Source: Monocercomonoides exilis
Lineage: Eukaryota; Preaxostyla; Oxymonadida; Polymastigidae
Assembly (NCBI GenBank): GCA_001643675.2
Contig: LSRY02000004.1
Coordinates: forward strand, 502,001 to 566,000
Direction of reading: 5' to 3'
Length of the DNA: 64,000 bases
Shown: positions 31,101-39,944 of the stretch, in pieces
Position numbering within the stretch: the first letter of the stretch is position 1
How the letters are laid out: the number at the start of each line of letters is the position of its first letter
Position numbers and translations under genes: made by a program
The notes under the pieces: model-generated
The model's input: only the letters and a program-made list of their open reading frames with translations
Databases searched by the model: none
What the model was told of the DNA's origin: nothing

Positions 31101-34100
31101 AGCAATATTCCAGTTGAAAGGCGAAACACTGAACTTGAGCGAATGTGTTATCACATTTGGAGTTGGTATAAGTTATGTTGGATATAACTTGATTGTTGTG
31201 GAATGTGGAGAGGCAAAAGTGACTTCACTGAGATTGGATTCTGTGAGGCTTGGAAATGAAGCGATTAAAGTGAACGGGGGCTTGTCATCTGTGGCGTTGA
31301 AAAATGTGGAGTTGAATGATATGACCTTTGAAGGAGAAATGGGATTTGCTGTTTGTGAGGGAGGGAGCACACTCACAGCAGAAAGTGTAATTGTCAGTGG
31401 GTGCGAAATGGGAGGAAGCAGCTTGATTTGGGCAGGGAGCAGTTGTATTGCGAGGATGAGGGAGTGTTCGTGGGATTCATGTAATTTTGTTGATTCTGGA
31501 GTGATAAGAGGAAGTGAAGCAAAGGAGATATCGATTTGTGGATGCAATGGGAGCAATATCCGAGTGAGTGAAGGAGATGGAGGGATGGTGAATGGAGTGT
31601 TCGGAGAAGGAGGGATGGTGGATGTGTGGAATTCGAGTGTCGAGGGGTACGTGGCAGAGAAAGGGAATGGAGGAGGGATGAGAGTGGAATTGAAAGAGGA
31701 TGCACAACTGAAGATCAGGAGTGAAGAAGAAGTGACACTGATGAAGAAATGTTCGGCTGGAATAGAAGCAACAATGAATGGAGGAGGATGTGGAGGAGGG
31801 TTGTGGGTGGGGATTGAAGGAGAGAGATATGGGTTTGATGTGAGAGGAGTGAGGTTTGAAGAGAACAGAGCAAGGAGTGGGAGGGATGTGTATGTTGTGT
31901 GTGATGATTTAAGGAGAGTTGTGAATGGAAGTCGTTTCTCGTTCAGTGGAGGGATAAGCGAGAGAGAGAATTCCCTGATTGGGAAGGACGGGCAGAAGTT
32001 TTTGAGTGAGGTTGATTTGTTCATATTCATTGAGGGATTCAGCTCGTCTGTAATTGAGGTGGAGAGTGAGAATGGAGACAATGGAATGTGGTGTGGGATG
32101 GAGAACTGTCCGTGCAGGAGTGTGGGTTATGGGATTGGGAGGCTTGGTGGAGAGGGAGAAAAGAAAATTGTGATAAGTGGGAGCACGAGTGTTGAGAAGG
32201 TGGGAGATGTGAGTGGAGTTCGGATTGAAGGGAAAGACAACATGAGAATGAAGGTGGTTGTGGAGAAAGGAATTGAAGGAGAAGGGGAAAGTGTTCTAGA
32301 TTCGAATGGGGTGAGTGTGTTTGTGAATGTTGGGTTTGAATTGCCTGGAGCCTTTGAACAGAGGAAGGATGTGGTAATAAGCTCAGGAACAGGAAGTGGT
32401 GTTTTGGAGATGGAATTGTGTTCGTTTGTGATGAAGGAAGGGGAAGAAGAGGCGATAGAATATCGAATCATCAGGAGCAGTGGACAAGCTGTGAGGATGA
32501 AGTGGATATTGATAAAAAACATCAGGACAAGAAAGTGTCTGATGGATCTTGCTCTTCTTGGAATGGAACAGAATGGAGCAGAGGGTGAAGTTGTGAGCAT
32601 CAGCAACTGCTCATTTGGGAGCCTGTCGGTTGTTGGTGGAGATGAATCAGCTGTGATATGTGGAGAGGTGAGGAAAGTGATGAAGATAGAACAGAGCAAC
32701 ATGAGTGGTATCACAGGAGGAGAGAGCATGAGTGGTGGGGCAATGAGGGTGAATATCCACGATTCAGGGATGATTCATGTGAAAGAGGGGAGGATGGAAA
32801 GATGCTCAGCAGAGAAGGTGAGTGGTGGGAAAGGAGGATGGCTGTATGTGAATTGCAGTGAAAGGAGGGGGGGAATGCCATTCAAGTTTGAGGGAGTGAA
32901 GTTTGCTGGAAATGAGGCATTTGTGGGGAAGAATATGTTCATTTTGGATTCAGATCTGAACGTGAGCGTGAGGAGTGAGACATTTGCGATTGATGTTGAA
33001 GGGATGGAAGACGATCAGAATCTGTACGTTGGAAGTGATGATAAGCGAATAAACACAGATCTGATGCGATTTGTGATTGAACACAAAAGTGAGAGGATTG
33101 TTATATGGGAAAAGGGAGATGATGTTGTTCGATGCGGGAGTGAAGAGGATCCATGTGAGACATTGGAAATGGGATTGAAGCACATTGAGAGAGGAGGAGA
33201 GAGAAAAGTGGTGAGAGTGAAGGAAAAAATAAGAGTGGAAGGGGAATATGATTTGAGTGGGATTGAAGTGGAATCAGTGGGAGCAAAATACGAAGAGATG
33301 GAATATGGAACGGTTGTATTTGGGAGTGAAGGAGAAAGTGGAACAAAAGTGTGCATTCTCAACAGTGGAATGATCAGTCTGAAAGCACTGGAAATGTGTG
33401 TGATGAATATTTTGGGAAGTGGGGATTCAGGGATGATTGTGAGTGAGGGAGAGAAAGTTGAATGGGAAGACTGCTCAATCTCATGGAAGAGAAAGAGAGA
33501 AGGGATGGGGAATGTTGCATTTTGTGTTGTGAAGAAAGGGGAGTTGGAGATGAAGAGGTTCAAAGTGCTTTCATATTTTGTGAAGAGAAGTGCATTTGTG
33601 GTGGGTGGAGAAGTTGTGAGTGTGATTGATGAATTTACAGTGATTGAAGCTGAACTGGAGAGTGGGAGTTTGTTTGAGGTTGAAGGAGAGGGAGCAAATG
33701 GAGGAGGTGAGATGAGGATGAAGAATTGCAGTATTGGATCAGTTGAAGGGAAAGGAACAGATCCTTGTGTTGTTTCGAGCAAGAGTGGAAGTGGAGTGAA
33801 GCTTGTGGTGGAAGATTCGCTGATTGAAGGGTGCAGTTGTGGGAGAAGCACAAAGGGAGGGGCGATGCTGTTTGAGTTGAATGAAGGAGGATGGTTCGAT
33901 GTTGTGAACACGAGTGTGAAGCAGTGTGGATGCTCTGTGAGCGAAGGGAAAGGAGGTGGGGTGTATCTGAAGACTGAATTGAGGGGAGAACTGGATTATG
34001 TGTTTGATGGGGTGATATTCCGAAGGAACACAGCAAGCGTTGGGAATGATGTGTTCATTGTGTGTGACTGCATTGAGAGGCAGATCAACGAAACACAGTT

Positions 34101-37100
34101 CAACATTGACTTCCGGGATGAAGAGTTCATCAGGCAGAATGCGATCTATGGGATGGATGCAGGAGATCACAAAGAGGAGGCGATGGACCTGATGAGCCTG
34201 ATTGTGAAATACCAGTCAGACACGATTGTTGTGTCGAGCAAAGAAGGGAAAGGAGGGAGGAATGAGCAGCAGTGTGGGAAGCCTTTGCTACCATGTGCGA
34301 CGATTGGGTTTGGGCTGAGACATCTGACACACGATTTCTTCACCCAGGTGTTTGTTGATGAGGAGTCAGTGATTGATGAGGAAATTGGATTGGAGACACT
34401 CACGCTGAGTGGGATGCATGAAGTGCAGAGTCGAGTGGTTGTTAAAGGGAGGATGAATTGCAGCAAAGAAATGATTGTGGAGACAAGTGGGCAGGTGTAT
34501 GTGCGATGGATGCAATTTGCCTTTGAAGAAGTTGAAACAAATCAAACACCAGTCGCACATTCATCATTCATGAAGATAAGTTCAGGAAAGACATCGATCA
34601 GCACGTGCTCATTTGAGGGAGTGAGCTCGGCTGAGAGGGAAATGGAGCAAATGCCATTCTGTTTGATATTTGTGGATAGAGGGAAATGCTCAATGGGGAA
34701 TGTGAGTGTTTCATGGCTTTCATTTGGAAGAAAAGCAGTGATATTGATAGAAGAGGACACTGAAGTGAATGGATTGACACTCAGAAACATTGAGGGAAGA
34801 AAAAATTGTTTGAAGATCAGGAGAGCTGGAAATTCGAGAATGGATAATGGATGCATGGGGAGTGCGAATGGAAAAAAAGAAGAAATGATGAACAGAGAAG
34901 AAAGTGAATTTTCATTTTCGATTTTGTCATCTTCATTTGAGAACATTACATGCGTGGATGAGAGTGCAGATGTGATTGATGTTGAGGAGATGGAAGGAAA
35001 TGTGGAGTTTTCGAACTGTTCGTTAGGTGGGTGTTCATCGAGAAGAAAGAAAGGGAAGATGATATCGCTTTTGAGGAGCAAAAACATTCAGATGAGGCAA
35101 TGCTTGTTTGATGGTGAAACAAATGAAAATCAATCGAATGAAGAAGTGGATGTGTGCAAATGGAATGGATCAGTTGTTGAGATGAAGGAGAGCTCGGGGG
35201 AGATTAAGGATACGAGTTTTGTGAACTGCTCTGATGGAGGTCTTTCTATTTGGGGAGGGAGTGCGGAGATTAACGCAGGGAATTTCACTAACAACAACCC
35301 AAACATTAAAAAATATCCATCAGCCAGGAGGAATATCATCTGTTCGGATTCAGGAATGTTGAATGTGATGGGTTTGAAAGGAGGAGATGGATTGAAGGAT
35401 AGCACATCTCTTTGGATGTTGAATGATGGGTGCAGTTTTGAAGGGATTGCTTCTGAAAGAGATTCACCATTCTTCATTCCTGTGTTGGAAAGTGTGGAAG
35501 CAAAGGAAGAGACAGATAGAATGAAGCTGATATTCAAAGGATTGCTTCTTGTTCCATGCAATCTGTCATTCTCAGTTGTGAAGAGGAAGGGAGAAGAGAA
35601 AGAGATTGAACATTATGATTTTGATTCAAATGGATTCTTGTCAGAAATAGAAGTTGAAGGAAGCGTGGCAAAAGATCTCATCAGAAGTTGTGGAAATGAA
35701 TTTGAGGTGTGTGTGTTTATTATGTTTGGAAACGCAGAATCTCCTTCATCAACAGATTCATACCTTCTGAAGAATGCAAGTATTACTCCACCAAAAGATG
35801 ATGAACGAATCTCAAAAGGAGGAAAAGAAGGAAAAATCTCATGGGTTTTGATTGTTTGTATTGTGATCGTGGTGATACTGTTAATTGTATCAATAATATT
35901 CATTGTTCGATGGAAGAAGGTGAAGAATGAAGCAGAAGATCTGAGAGAGATTGTGGAAGACACAGTGAAGAAGGATCCAAAAGCATTTGAGATGGTGACG
36001 ATGGAGATGTCGCCTGAGGAGCAGTGGAGGAGGGCAGAGAGGGAGGCAGAGAAGAAAAATGATGAGAGAATGAAGAAGAGAATATATGATACGAATATGC
36101 AACATTCTGAGTCTTCAGAGCATCTTTTGAGCGAGAGTGGCTCCACTGAATACATTTTGGGGAGAGACTCAGACAAGATTCCTGAATGGATGCTGGAGAA
36201 GGTTGACGAAAAAGAAGAGGAGGAAACAAGAAAGCGAACACCATCGCCATCCATTTCATCCACTTCAACCACAGACACTTCAGACACAGAATCCACTTTT
36301 GTTCGGAGAGAGGATTTGTGCCCCACTACTTCATCGATGTCGAATCTGGTGGATGCAATGGCATGCTCATCCCCTCACGAGAAATTGATTGTAGACTTGA
36401 GGGATTCGCTGTTCATGTTGCTTCACGGGAGGAACAAGACAAAGGAGATGGCGATTGGCACTCTGCAGGAGAGGGAGCAGACGGCTGCTCAGATCCTGTT
36501 CTGGGTGGCGAATCTTGCGCTCCACTCCTTCGACGAAATGAACAACCCGCTCCAATCGTTGGCCAACCTGAGTCCGCACATTGTTCTCTTCTCGGAACAT
36601 ATGGTGATATGCATTGTGATGCATTCAGACTTCTCTTCTGATGATTCCGATTCATCATCCATCTCTTCATCAACAATTGTGACATCTGCCAGTGATGATG
36701 ATGATGACTCTCTTCCATCATCGGCCTTTGAGGATGAAGATTGTTTCAAAAAAGAGTGCCTGAGGTGGATGGCGCCTGAGCTGCTGATGAACAAGAAGAT
36801 GGGAGCAACAAAAGAATCTGTTGCCTTTTCAATTGGGATGATGCTGTGGGAATGTTTGACACTGAAGATCCCGTTTGAGGAGTATGAGGCCGAGGTGGCA
36901 GGGCAGAAGATTGTGAATGGAGAGAGGCCAAACTTGGAAGCTGTTGAGTGTGCGAGCTGGAGCGAGCTTGTGAAGTGCTGCTGGGCAGGGCAGCCATCAG
37001 AGCGGAAGACGCTTGGAGAAGTGAAGCGAGAGTTGATTGGACATTTTCCAGCTGGAGCTGTGATGGTTACGATGTCAGATGCGATTGATCTGAGGAGGGA

Positions 37101-37164
37101 AAATGAAAGTGGAAGCGGAAGCGGAAGCGGAAGTGGAAGAAGCAATGACGGATACAGAAGCTGA
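28162..37164 (+). CDS. Gene A: giant beta-helix surface receptor with transmembrane segment and pseudokinase tail
   Basis: 3,000 residues, single exon. A second ATG at 28183 starts a better signal peptide (MNPIFAIISTCFVII), so the mature start may be there. The ectodomain (to about residue 2555) is a parallel beta-helix of the Pmp-like type, with GGG[LIM][FYW] turns, F-x-x-N/C-x-A strands and many N-glycosylation sites. A signature CG-x4-6-PC motif recurs near residues 529, 878 (degenerate), 1311, 1658 and 2038, dividing it into modules of about 350-430 residues. One membrane helix follows (about 2560-2584), then a basic K/E-rich juxtamembrane stretch. The tail has a kinase-like domain keeping RWMAPELL (about 2868) and SIGMMLWECLTLKIPF with KCCWAGQPSERKT, but lacking a glycine loop, HRD (the site reads NLSPHIVLF) and DFG. 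It is therefore predicted to be a pseudokinase receptor; ligand and function are unknown. Everything from 35765 on lies in the palindrome arm shared with gene B. Confidence 0.9.
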   Translation: MCHNAQIMNPIFAIISTCFVIIESKEHSEKETNLFDELAVLHDPQFNNNLGEQKKYQFSEICSSFQLRNSSIMIAKIIHSEYERKPMFCIKKGGRLEAIDYITSGSSKIVPFRVDGGNINLVNLTIQTLRPFVQIPRLFNSPFKNSERDGTDSITLQESSFSSFELASAPFLAPNARCLMKASGLKMTNISVASETQREMDLRARTETTIEGCSFFSVWDVIYGGILRSVNSPCALLRVTNSSFKCCFRTMNVNESGGSNMTRQPLGADETHIFTDCEWCDTGFANVGSAIYLKGNSTLECMRCSFANMKQGYDGAVDVQSAAGVKMTNCNFTNCVSGGNTGGMIIYSLNGNYHFAECIFLKCQATAHYVGGLRINQLSGVETETINKCIFDNNEAGSFCGGLLVETHKSAFCISDCKFEGNVANGTGVSDYEGGGGGIFLYSASWMETDSPPTVISFCFFSCNKVKNEEGHDVKIKNSLLKGSPFETSFSTTSAKRVFYNGSQTDYDIWLPTIKTTYARADGIEGPICGTTQASPCNSIKQAYNMIVKGSEGTVNILRSTYHSMALFIGGGDIAFKGESESECVISTELLNSHECLFTLDSGSMGLSLVTIRHNSAESSSSLLVMHTEAQKLTLKNVIISGAENGQTHSFDVSPFKVIFEKMKMENCLIEDIGLGDCSLLEEEEESGVWRGMLGNVTIQRISRMRGDGAIFSSQSERSDSWELEGTTFRNCVCKEGNGGSVAWSVGQSGTFKIGRGEGTTVIGECGAEKGSGEEKGRGGGVYLEVSSPTTVFEVVNVGFEDNRAEHGVNVFIASPQLELIPKGRYEFVSLLSEDVREVEGVGDTNKATLVIPIVCYLLDVPRSEVYVTATGADHPRCGHRFFECRSLNCPIEREEKTPTDGTTIATIKIGNEIEVGSTVVFSKMARVIEGTGNNGSLVVKGEAACNGDEEGCDGVFVVLKETRMSKIELVMPSVLEHHEAIFQLKGETLNLSECVITFGVGISYVGYNLIVVECGEAKVTSLRLDSVRLGNEAIKVNGGLSSVALKNVELNDMTFEGEMGFAVCEGGSTLTAESVIVSGCEMGGSSLIWAGSSCIARMRECSWDSCNFVDSGVIRGSEAKEISICGCNGSNIRVSEGDGGMVNGVFGEGGMVDVWNSSVEGYVAEKGNGGGMRVELKEDAQLKIRSEEEVTLMKKCSAGIEATMNGGGCGGGLWVGIEGERYGFDVRGVRFEENRARSGRDVYVVCDDLRRVVNGSRFSFSGGISERENSLIGKDGQKFLSEVDLFIFIEGFSSSVIEVESENGDNGMWCGMENCPCRSVGYGIGRLGGEGEKKIVISGSTSVEKVGDVSGVRIEGKDNMRMKVVVEKGIEGEGESVLDSNGVSVFVNVGFELPGAFEQRKDVVISSGTGSGVLEMELCSFVMKEGEEEAIEYRIIRSSGQAVRMKWILIKNIRTRKCLMDLALLGMEQNGAEGEVVSISNCSFGSLSVVGGDESAVICGEVRKVMKIEQSNMSGITGGESMSGGAMRVNIHDSGMIHVKEGRMERCSAEKVSGGKGGWLYVNCSERRGGMPFKFEGVKFAGNEAFVGKNMFILDSDLNVSVRSETFAIDVEGMEDDQNLYVGSDDKRINTDLMRFVIEHKSERIVIWEKGDDVVRCGSEEDPCETLEMGLKHIERGGERKVVRVKEKIRVEGEYDLSGIEVESVGAKYEEMEYGTVVFGSEGESGTKVCILNSGMISLKALEMCVMNILGSGDSGMIVSEGEKVEWEDCSISWKRKREGMGNVAFCVVKKGELEMKRFKVLSYFVKRSAFVVGGEVVSVIDEFTVIEAELESGSLFEVEGEGANGGGEMRMKNCSIGSVEGKGTDPCVVSSKSGSGVKLVVEDSLIEGCSCGRSTKGGAMLFELNEGGWFDVVNTSVKQCGCSVSEGKGGGVYLKTELRGELDYVFDGVIFRRNTASVGNDVFIVCDCIERQINETQFNIDFRDEEFIRQNAIYGMDAGDHKEEAMDLMSLIVKYQSDTIVVSSKEGKGGRNEQQCGKPLLPCATIGFGLRHLTHDFFTQVFVDEESVIDEEIGLETLTLSGMHEVQSRVVVKGRMNCSKEMIVETSGQVYVRWMQFAFEEVETNQTPVAHSSFMKISSGKTSISTCSFEGVSSAEREMEQMPFCLIFVDRGKCSMGNVSVSWLSFGRKAVILIEEDTEVNGLTLRNIEGRKNCLKIRRAGNSRMDNGCMGSANGKKEEMMNREESEFSFSILSSSFENITCVDESADVIDVEEMEGNVEFSNCSLGGCSSRRKKGKMISLLRSKNIQMRQCLFDGETNENQSNEEVDVCKWNGSVVEMKESSGEIKDTSFVNCSDGGLSIWGGSAEINAGNFTNNNPNIKKYPSARRNIICSDSGMLNVMGLKGGDGLKDSTSLWMLNDGCSFEGIASERDSPFFIPVLESVEAKEETDRMKLIFKGLLLVPCNLSFSVVKRKGEEKEIEHYDFDSNGFLSEIEVEGSVAKDLIRSCGNEFEVCVFIMFGNAESPSSTDSYLLKNASITPPKDDERISKGGKEGKISWVLIVCIVIVVILLIVSIIFIVRWKKVKNEAEDLREIVEDTVKKDPKAFEMVTMEMSPEEQWRRAEREAEKKNDERMKKRIYDTNMQHSESSEHLLSESGSTEYILGRDSDKIPEWMLEKVDEKEEEETRKRTPSPSISSTSTTDTSDTESTFVRREDLCPTTSSMSNLVDAMACSSPHEKLIVDLRDSLFMLLHGRNKTKEMAIGTLQEREQTAAQILFWVANLALHSFDEMNNPLQSLANLSPHIVLFSEHMVICIVMHSDFSSDDSDSSSISSSTIVTSASDDDDDSLPSSAFEDEDCFKKECLRWMAPELLMNKKMGATKESVAFSIGMMLWECLTLKIPFEEYEAEVAGQKIVNGERPNLEAVECASWSELVKCCWAGQPSERKTLGEVKRELIGHFPAGAVMVTMSDAIDLRRENESGSGSGSGSGRSNDGYRS

Positions 37165-37831
37165 AAGTTGAAGGTGAAGCTGGAACAAGAGAAGTGAAAG
37201 GACGGACGCTGGACATGGGCTGCTGAACCGATGAGTTTCCGATGAACATTTGCTGAGCTTGTTCAGAACAGATGCTATTTTGTGAGCACCCACATGGTGA
37301 GCAAAGCCGAAAGATGCTGCAAAATAGGTGGCAAGCTTCTTCTTCTTCTTCTTCTTTTCTTTTCTTTTCTTCTTTGAGAAGATATTCTTCCAAACAATTC
37401 CTTCACTGATCGATTGCAATGAAAAGAATGGTGAAGTTTGAAGAAGAAGAAAAGGGTGCAAACGGACAAGGATGAGGGTGGGATAATGCTATTGCTGCTT
37501 GTGGGGAAAAAAATATTAATTACTGTTGCTCAACAGTGGCTGCTGAGGAGAGATTTTCTTCTCACTCCTTGGCATGCATTCCTTCTGTTTTCCGTTGAGT
37601 GTGCTGCTTTTGAAATCCTGAAGATAAAGCGACACAACGAGAGGGGAGTCTGCAAATGCTATGAGAGCAATCACAATCTTTTTGCAATAGGTGAGTATTT
37701 TTATTGGCACCAGTTTTTTTATTGGCACCAAAAATTATTTTCATTATCTTCATTTCATTAAAGCTCATAAATCTGTTTCATAACATAAGTACAATAAACA
37801 AATAAAAAATAAGCTGTCGGTTAGTGTTTTT
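35765..37831 (+). repeat. Left arm of a 6.1-kb palindrome (2,067 bp)
   Basis: Reverse-complement match to 39811-41877; paired positions always sum to 77,642, so there is no indel. Every stretch I compared, coding and non-coding, is identical. It holds the transmembrane and cytoplasmic coding sequence of gene A, its stop codon at 37162-37164 and about 667 bp of 3' flank. Identity stops abruptly at 35765 (preceded by C here, A in the partner) and at 37831. Confidence 0.93.
37165..37695. other. 3' flank of gene A inside the palindrome arm
   Basis: Non-coding sequence between the gene A stop and the transposon end, with a CTT/TTTTC-rich run near 37335-37375. It is copied in full in the right arm (39947-40477). 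Frames of 60-130 codons here are low in coding signal and look incidental. Confidence 0.6.
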
Positions 37832-39944
37832 ATTGGAATCTTTTTTTTTTTGTTGTTGTAACCTTTTATCGATTACCTTGATATATATATAATTTAATAT
37901 CAGAATCAAAGATTATTTGTGAAAACAATTGTTTTTGTTAAAATTGAATGTAAAGATGTTCCAATTTGATTTCAGGACAAAAGTTAAATTCGTTAGTGAA
38001 ATTATCGTATGAAAAAAACATGACAAATTCTTTTTTTATTCAAATTGAATAAACAAAAATTTATTAAAGCAAATGCTTCCTATGTCAAAACTTGAAATGT
38101 CTTTTGGCTGCTCATAATGGACTTTTTTTTGTGCATTTCCCAAAAAAATTGATTTGATTTATTACGATCAAAAAAAAAAGCTGAAGAGGGAAAAAGAAAA
38201 ATGCAGGCAGAAATGGCGTCGATAAACTGTCGCATTTTTGAAAATAGACTCGAGAGAATGGCGAGAATTCTAATTGACGGAAAAGCCAGGCTTGTGGATG
38301 CAACCAACTTCGGTCAATTTTCAAAAAAAACACTCATCCATGCAGTAAAGTCTGTTAAAAGTGACAGAGATGTTTCCAAAGAAGGAAGACCGTCATTGCT
38401 GCGCAAGTGAAAAAAAGGAAATTGTTACAGACGTAATTAAAATTGAAGCAAAGTGTGGAACAAACCTGACAGTGAAGAAAACAAAAGAATTGGTTTGCAA
38501 AAAATTTTTTTTCCATTTATTTGTTTCTATTTTGATTGAAAATGCGATAGAAGATGAAGATTCAGAGATTTCAGTTGATGCTTCACCAAAAAAAGAAATT
38601 TCAAAATCCGCGGCTTATTCCTTCTTGCGTAATCAACCCAAATTGAAATTACAAAAGCCAAAAATTTTGGATTCAAAACGTCTTGCAGCATCTTGTCAGG
38701 ACGTTTTGAAATTTTGGTGTGAAATGCTTGATGATTTGCATTCAAAATACAAATACAGAAGGGAGCTGGTCTTTCATGTGGATGAAACATCACTAAGATA
38801 ATCTGATAATTGCCAAAAACTTGTTGCGATATCCTCTGAATCTCTATCAGCCTATTATCTTGCTCCTTTGTGTGTGCGAAACGCGACGCTTGTGGCTGCT
38901 GTTGCCTCAGATGGATTTTCTTTGCCCTCAATTGTTCTTTGGCCAAGTTCAAATGTTCCGGAAGAGTTGTCTCCTTTACTTTCTCCTTTTCTTGATGTGT
39001 TGAGCAATACTAACGGTTGGATGAACTTTTCTTTATTCGAACGATACTCTTTGCGTGTTCTTCTTCCAGAAATATTAGAAAGAAAAAAGGATGAAATTAT
39101 CTGAAGAGAAATGTTTTCTTTTCGTTGATTCGCACAGCTCTCGTGCAAATCCAATTATTTGGAGAAAATTTATGGAATCGAATGCGGATGTCATCACATT
39201 TGTTCTTCATTCTTCACATATTACGCAACCTTTCGATAGAGGTGTTTTTGCTGTTCTTAAATTAGTTTTGAATTCATCAATCGAAATCCCTCAATCTTCA
39301 ACTGCTTCTTCCAACAGAAAGGCTTTGGCAGACATCCTTCCTCAAGCTCTGCACTCTGCATTCGCTCCATCAGTAACAAAGAATGCTTTTGATGCAAGTG
39401 ATGAATTGAATAAATCGTCAGGACAAGTTTCACGAAAATAACTTAAACACTCTTCATTTCCTTTACACACTTACACAAATCGTTTTGATTTTTTCGGAAA
39501 AAAGCTCACAATCGAAGATCACTTCGAAAAGTTGGAAGAAGATATCTTTATTCGAACAAGTGCGAAATGTTCCGAAGCCGAAGAAGAAACAGAAATTATT
39601 GAAGAAACTCTTCCATTTAAATCAAAGATGAAAAGAGTTCGTCGAAAATTTTTGCATGATGAGGTGCCTTATTTCAAAGAAAAATATTCTGCAGATCAAA
39701 GTTCAGGAATAAGTAAAATGAGAAGATTATTTGACCAAAGTTTTGTTTATTTTTGCAAAATTGACTCAGCATTTTTTGAATTTAATCACTTCAAAAAAAA
39801 TGGTGTCAACAAAAACACTAACCGACAGCTTATTTTTTATTTGTTTATTGTACTTATGTTATGAAACAGATTTATGAGCTTTAATGAAATGAAGATAATG
39901 AAAATAATTTTTGGTGCCAATAAAAAAACTGGTGCCAATAAAAA
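37698..39944 (+). mobile_element. Decayed pogo/Tigger-like DDE transposon at the palindrome centre
   Basis: The unique core of the palindrome encodes remains of a pogo/Tigger/Jerky-type (DDE_1) transposase. A plausible element boundary is the motif TTTTTATTGGCACC, which begins just inside a TA at 37696-37697 and is mirrored at 39945-39946, as expected for the TA target of the Tc1/mariner/pogo superfamily. This would give terminal inverted repeats of 134 bp that are perfect because they lie in the palindrome arms. The motif recurs at 37713-37730 and, degenerate, at 37825-37840 and 39802-39818, which looks like subterminal transposase-binding repeats. The ends are inferred; the transposase remains are seen directly. 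Confidence 0.72.
38201..39864 (+). pseudogene. Broken pogo-like transposase
   Basis: The pieces lie in order but not in one frame. An N-terminal helix-turn-helix piece (ATNFGQFSKKTL ... KEGRPSLL, 38201-38410) shifts frame at an A-run near 38405 into EIVTDVIKIEAKCG ... AAYSFLRNQPKLKLQKP. This leads to the first catalytic Asp in FHVDETSLR, then an in-frame TAA at 38799-38801, then AVASDGFSLPSIVLWPSS. A second frameshift near 39100 leads to the second Asp (CFLFVDSHSSRANP) and the third in HITQPFDRGVF, matching the DDE_1 pattern LQPLDxGVF. Another in-frame TAA lies at 39439-39441, followed by a lysine/glutamate-rich C-terminal piece. Two frameshifts and two stops mean it cannot make a functional enzyme as read. 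Confidence 0.82.

Noticed and set aside
31173-33911. Long minus-strand open frames (up to about 300 codons) opposite gene A.
   Set aside because: They are antisense shadows of a purine-rich coding strand: Ser/Pro/Leu-rich, with no start context and no similarity to anything. The plus frame carries the clear beta-helix signal.
37438-37761. 107-codon frame in the 3' flank of gene A (mirrored at 39881-40204).
   Set aside because: It is non-conserved, low-complexity at its start and runs into the transposon end motif. Its exact copy in the other arm follows from the palindrome, not from selection.
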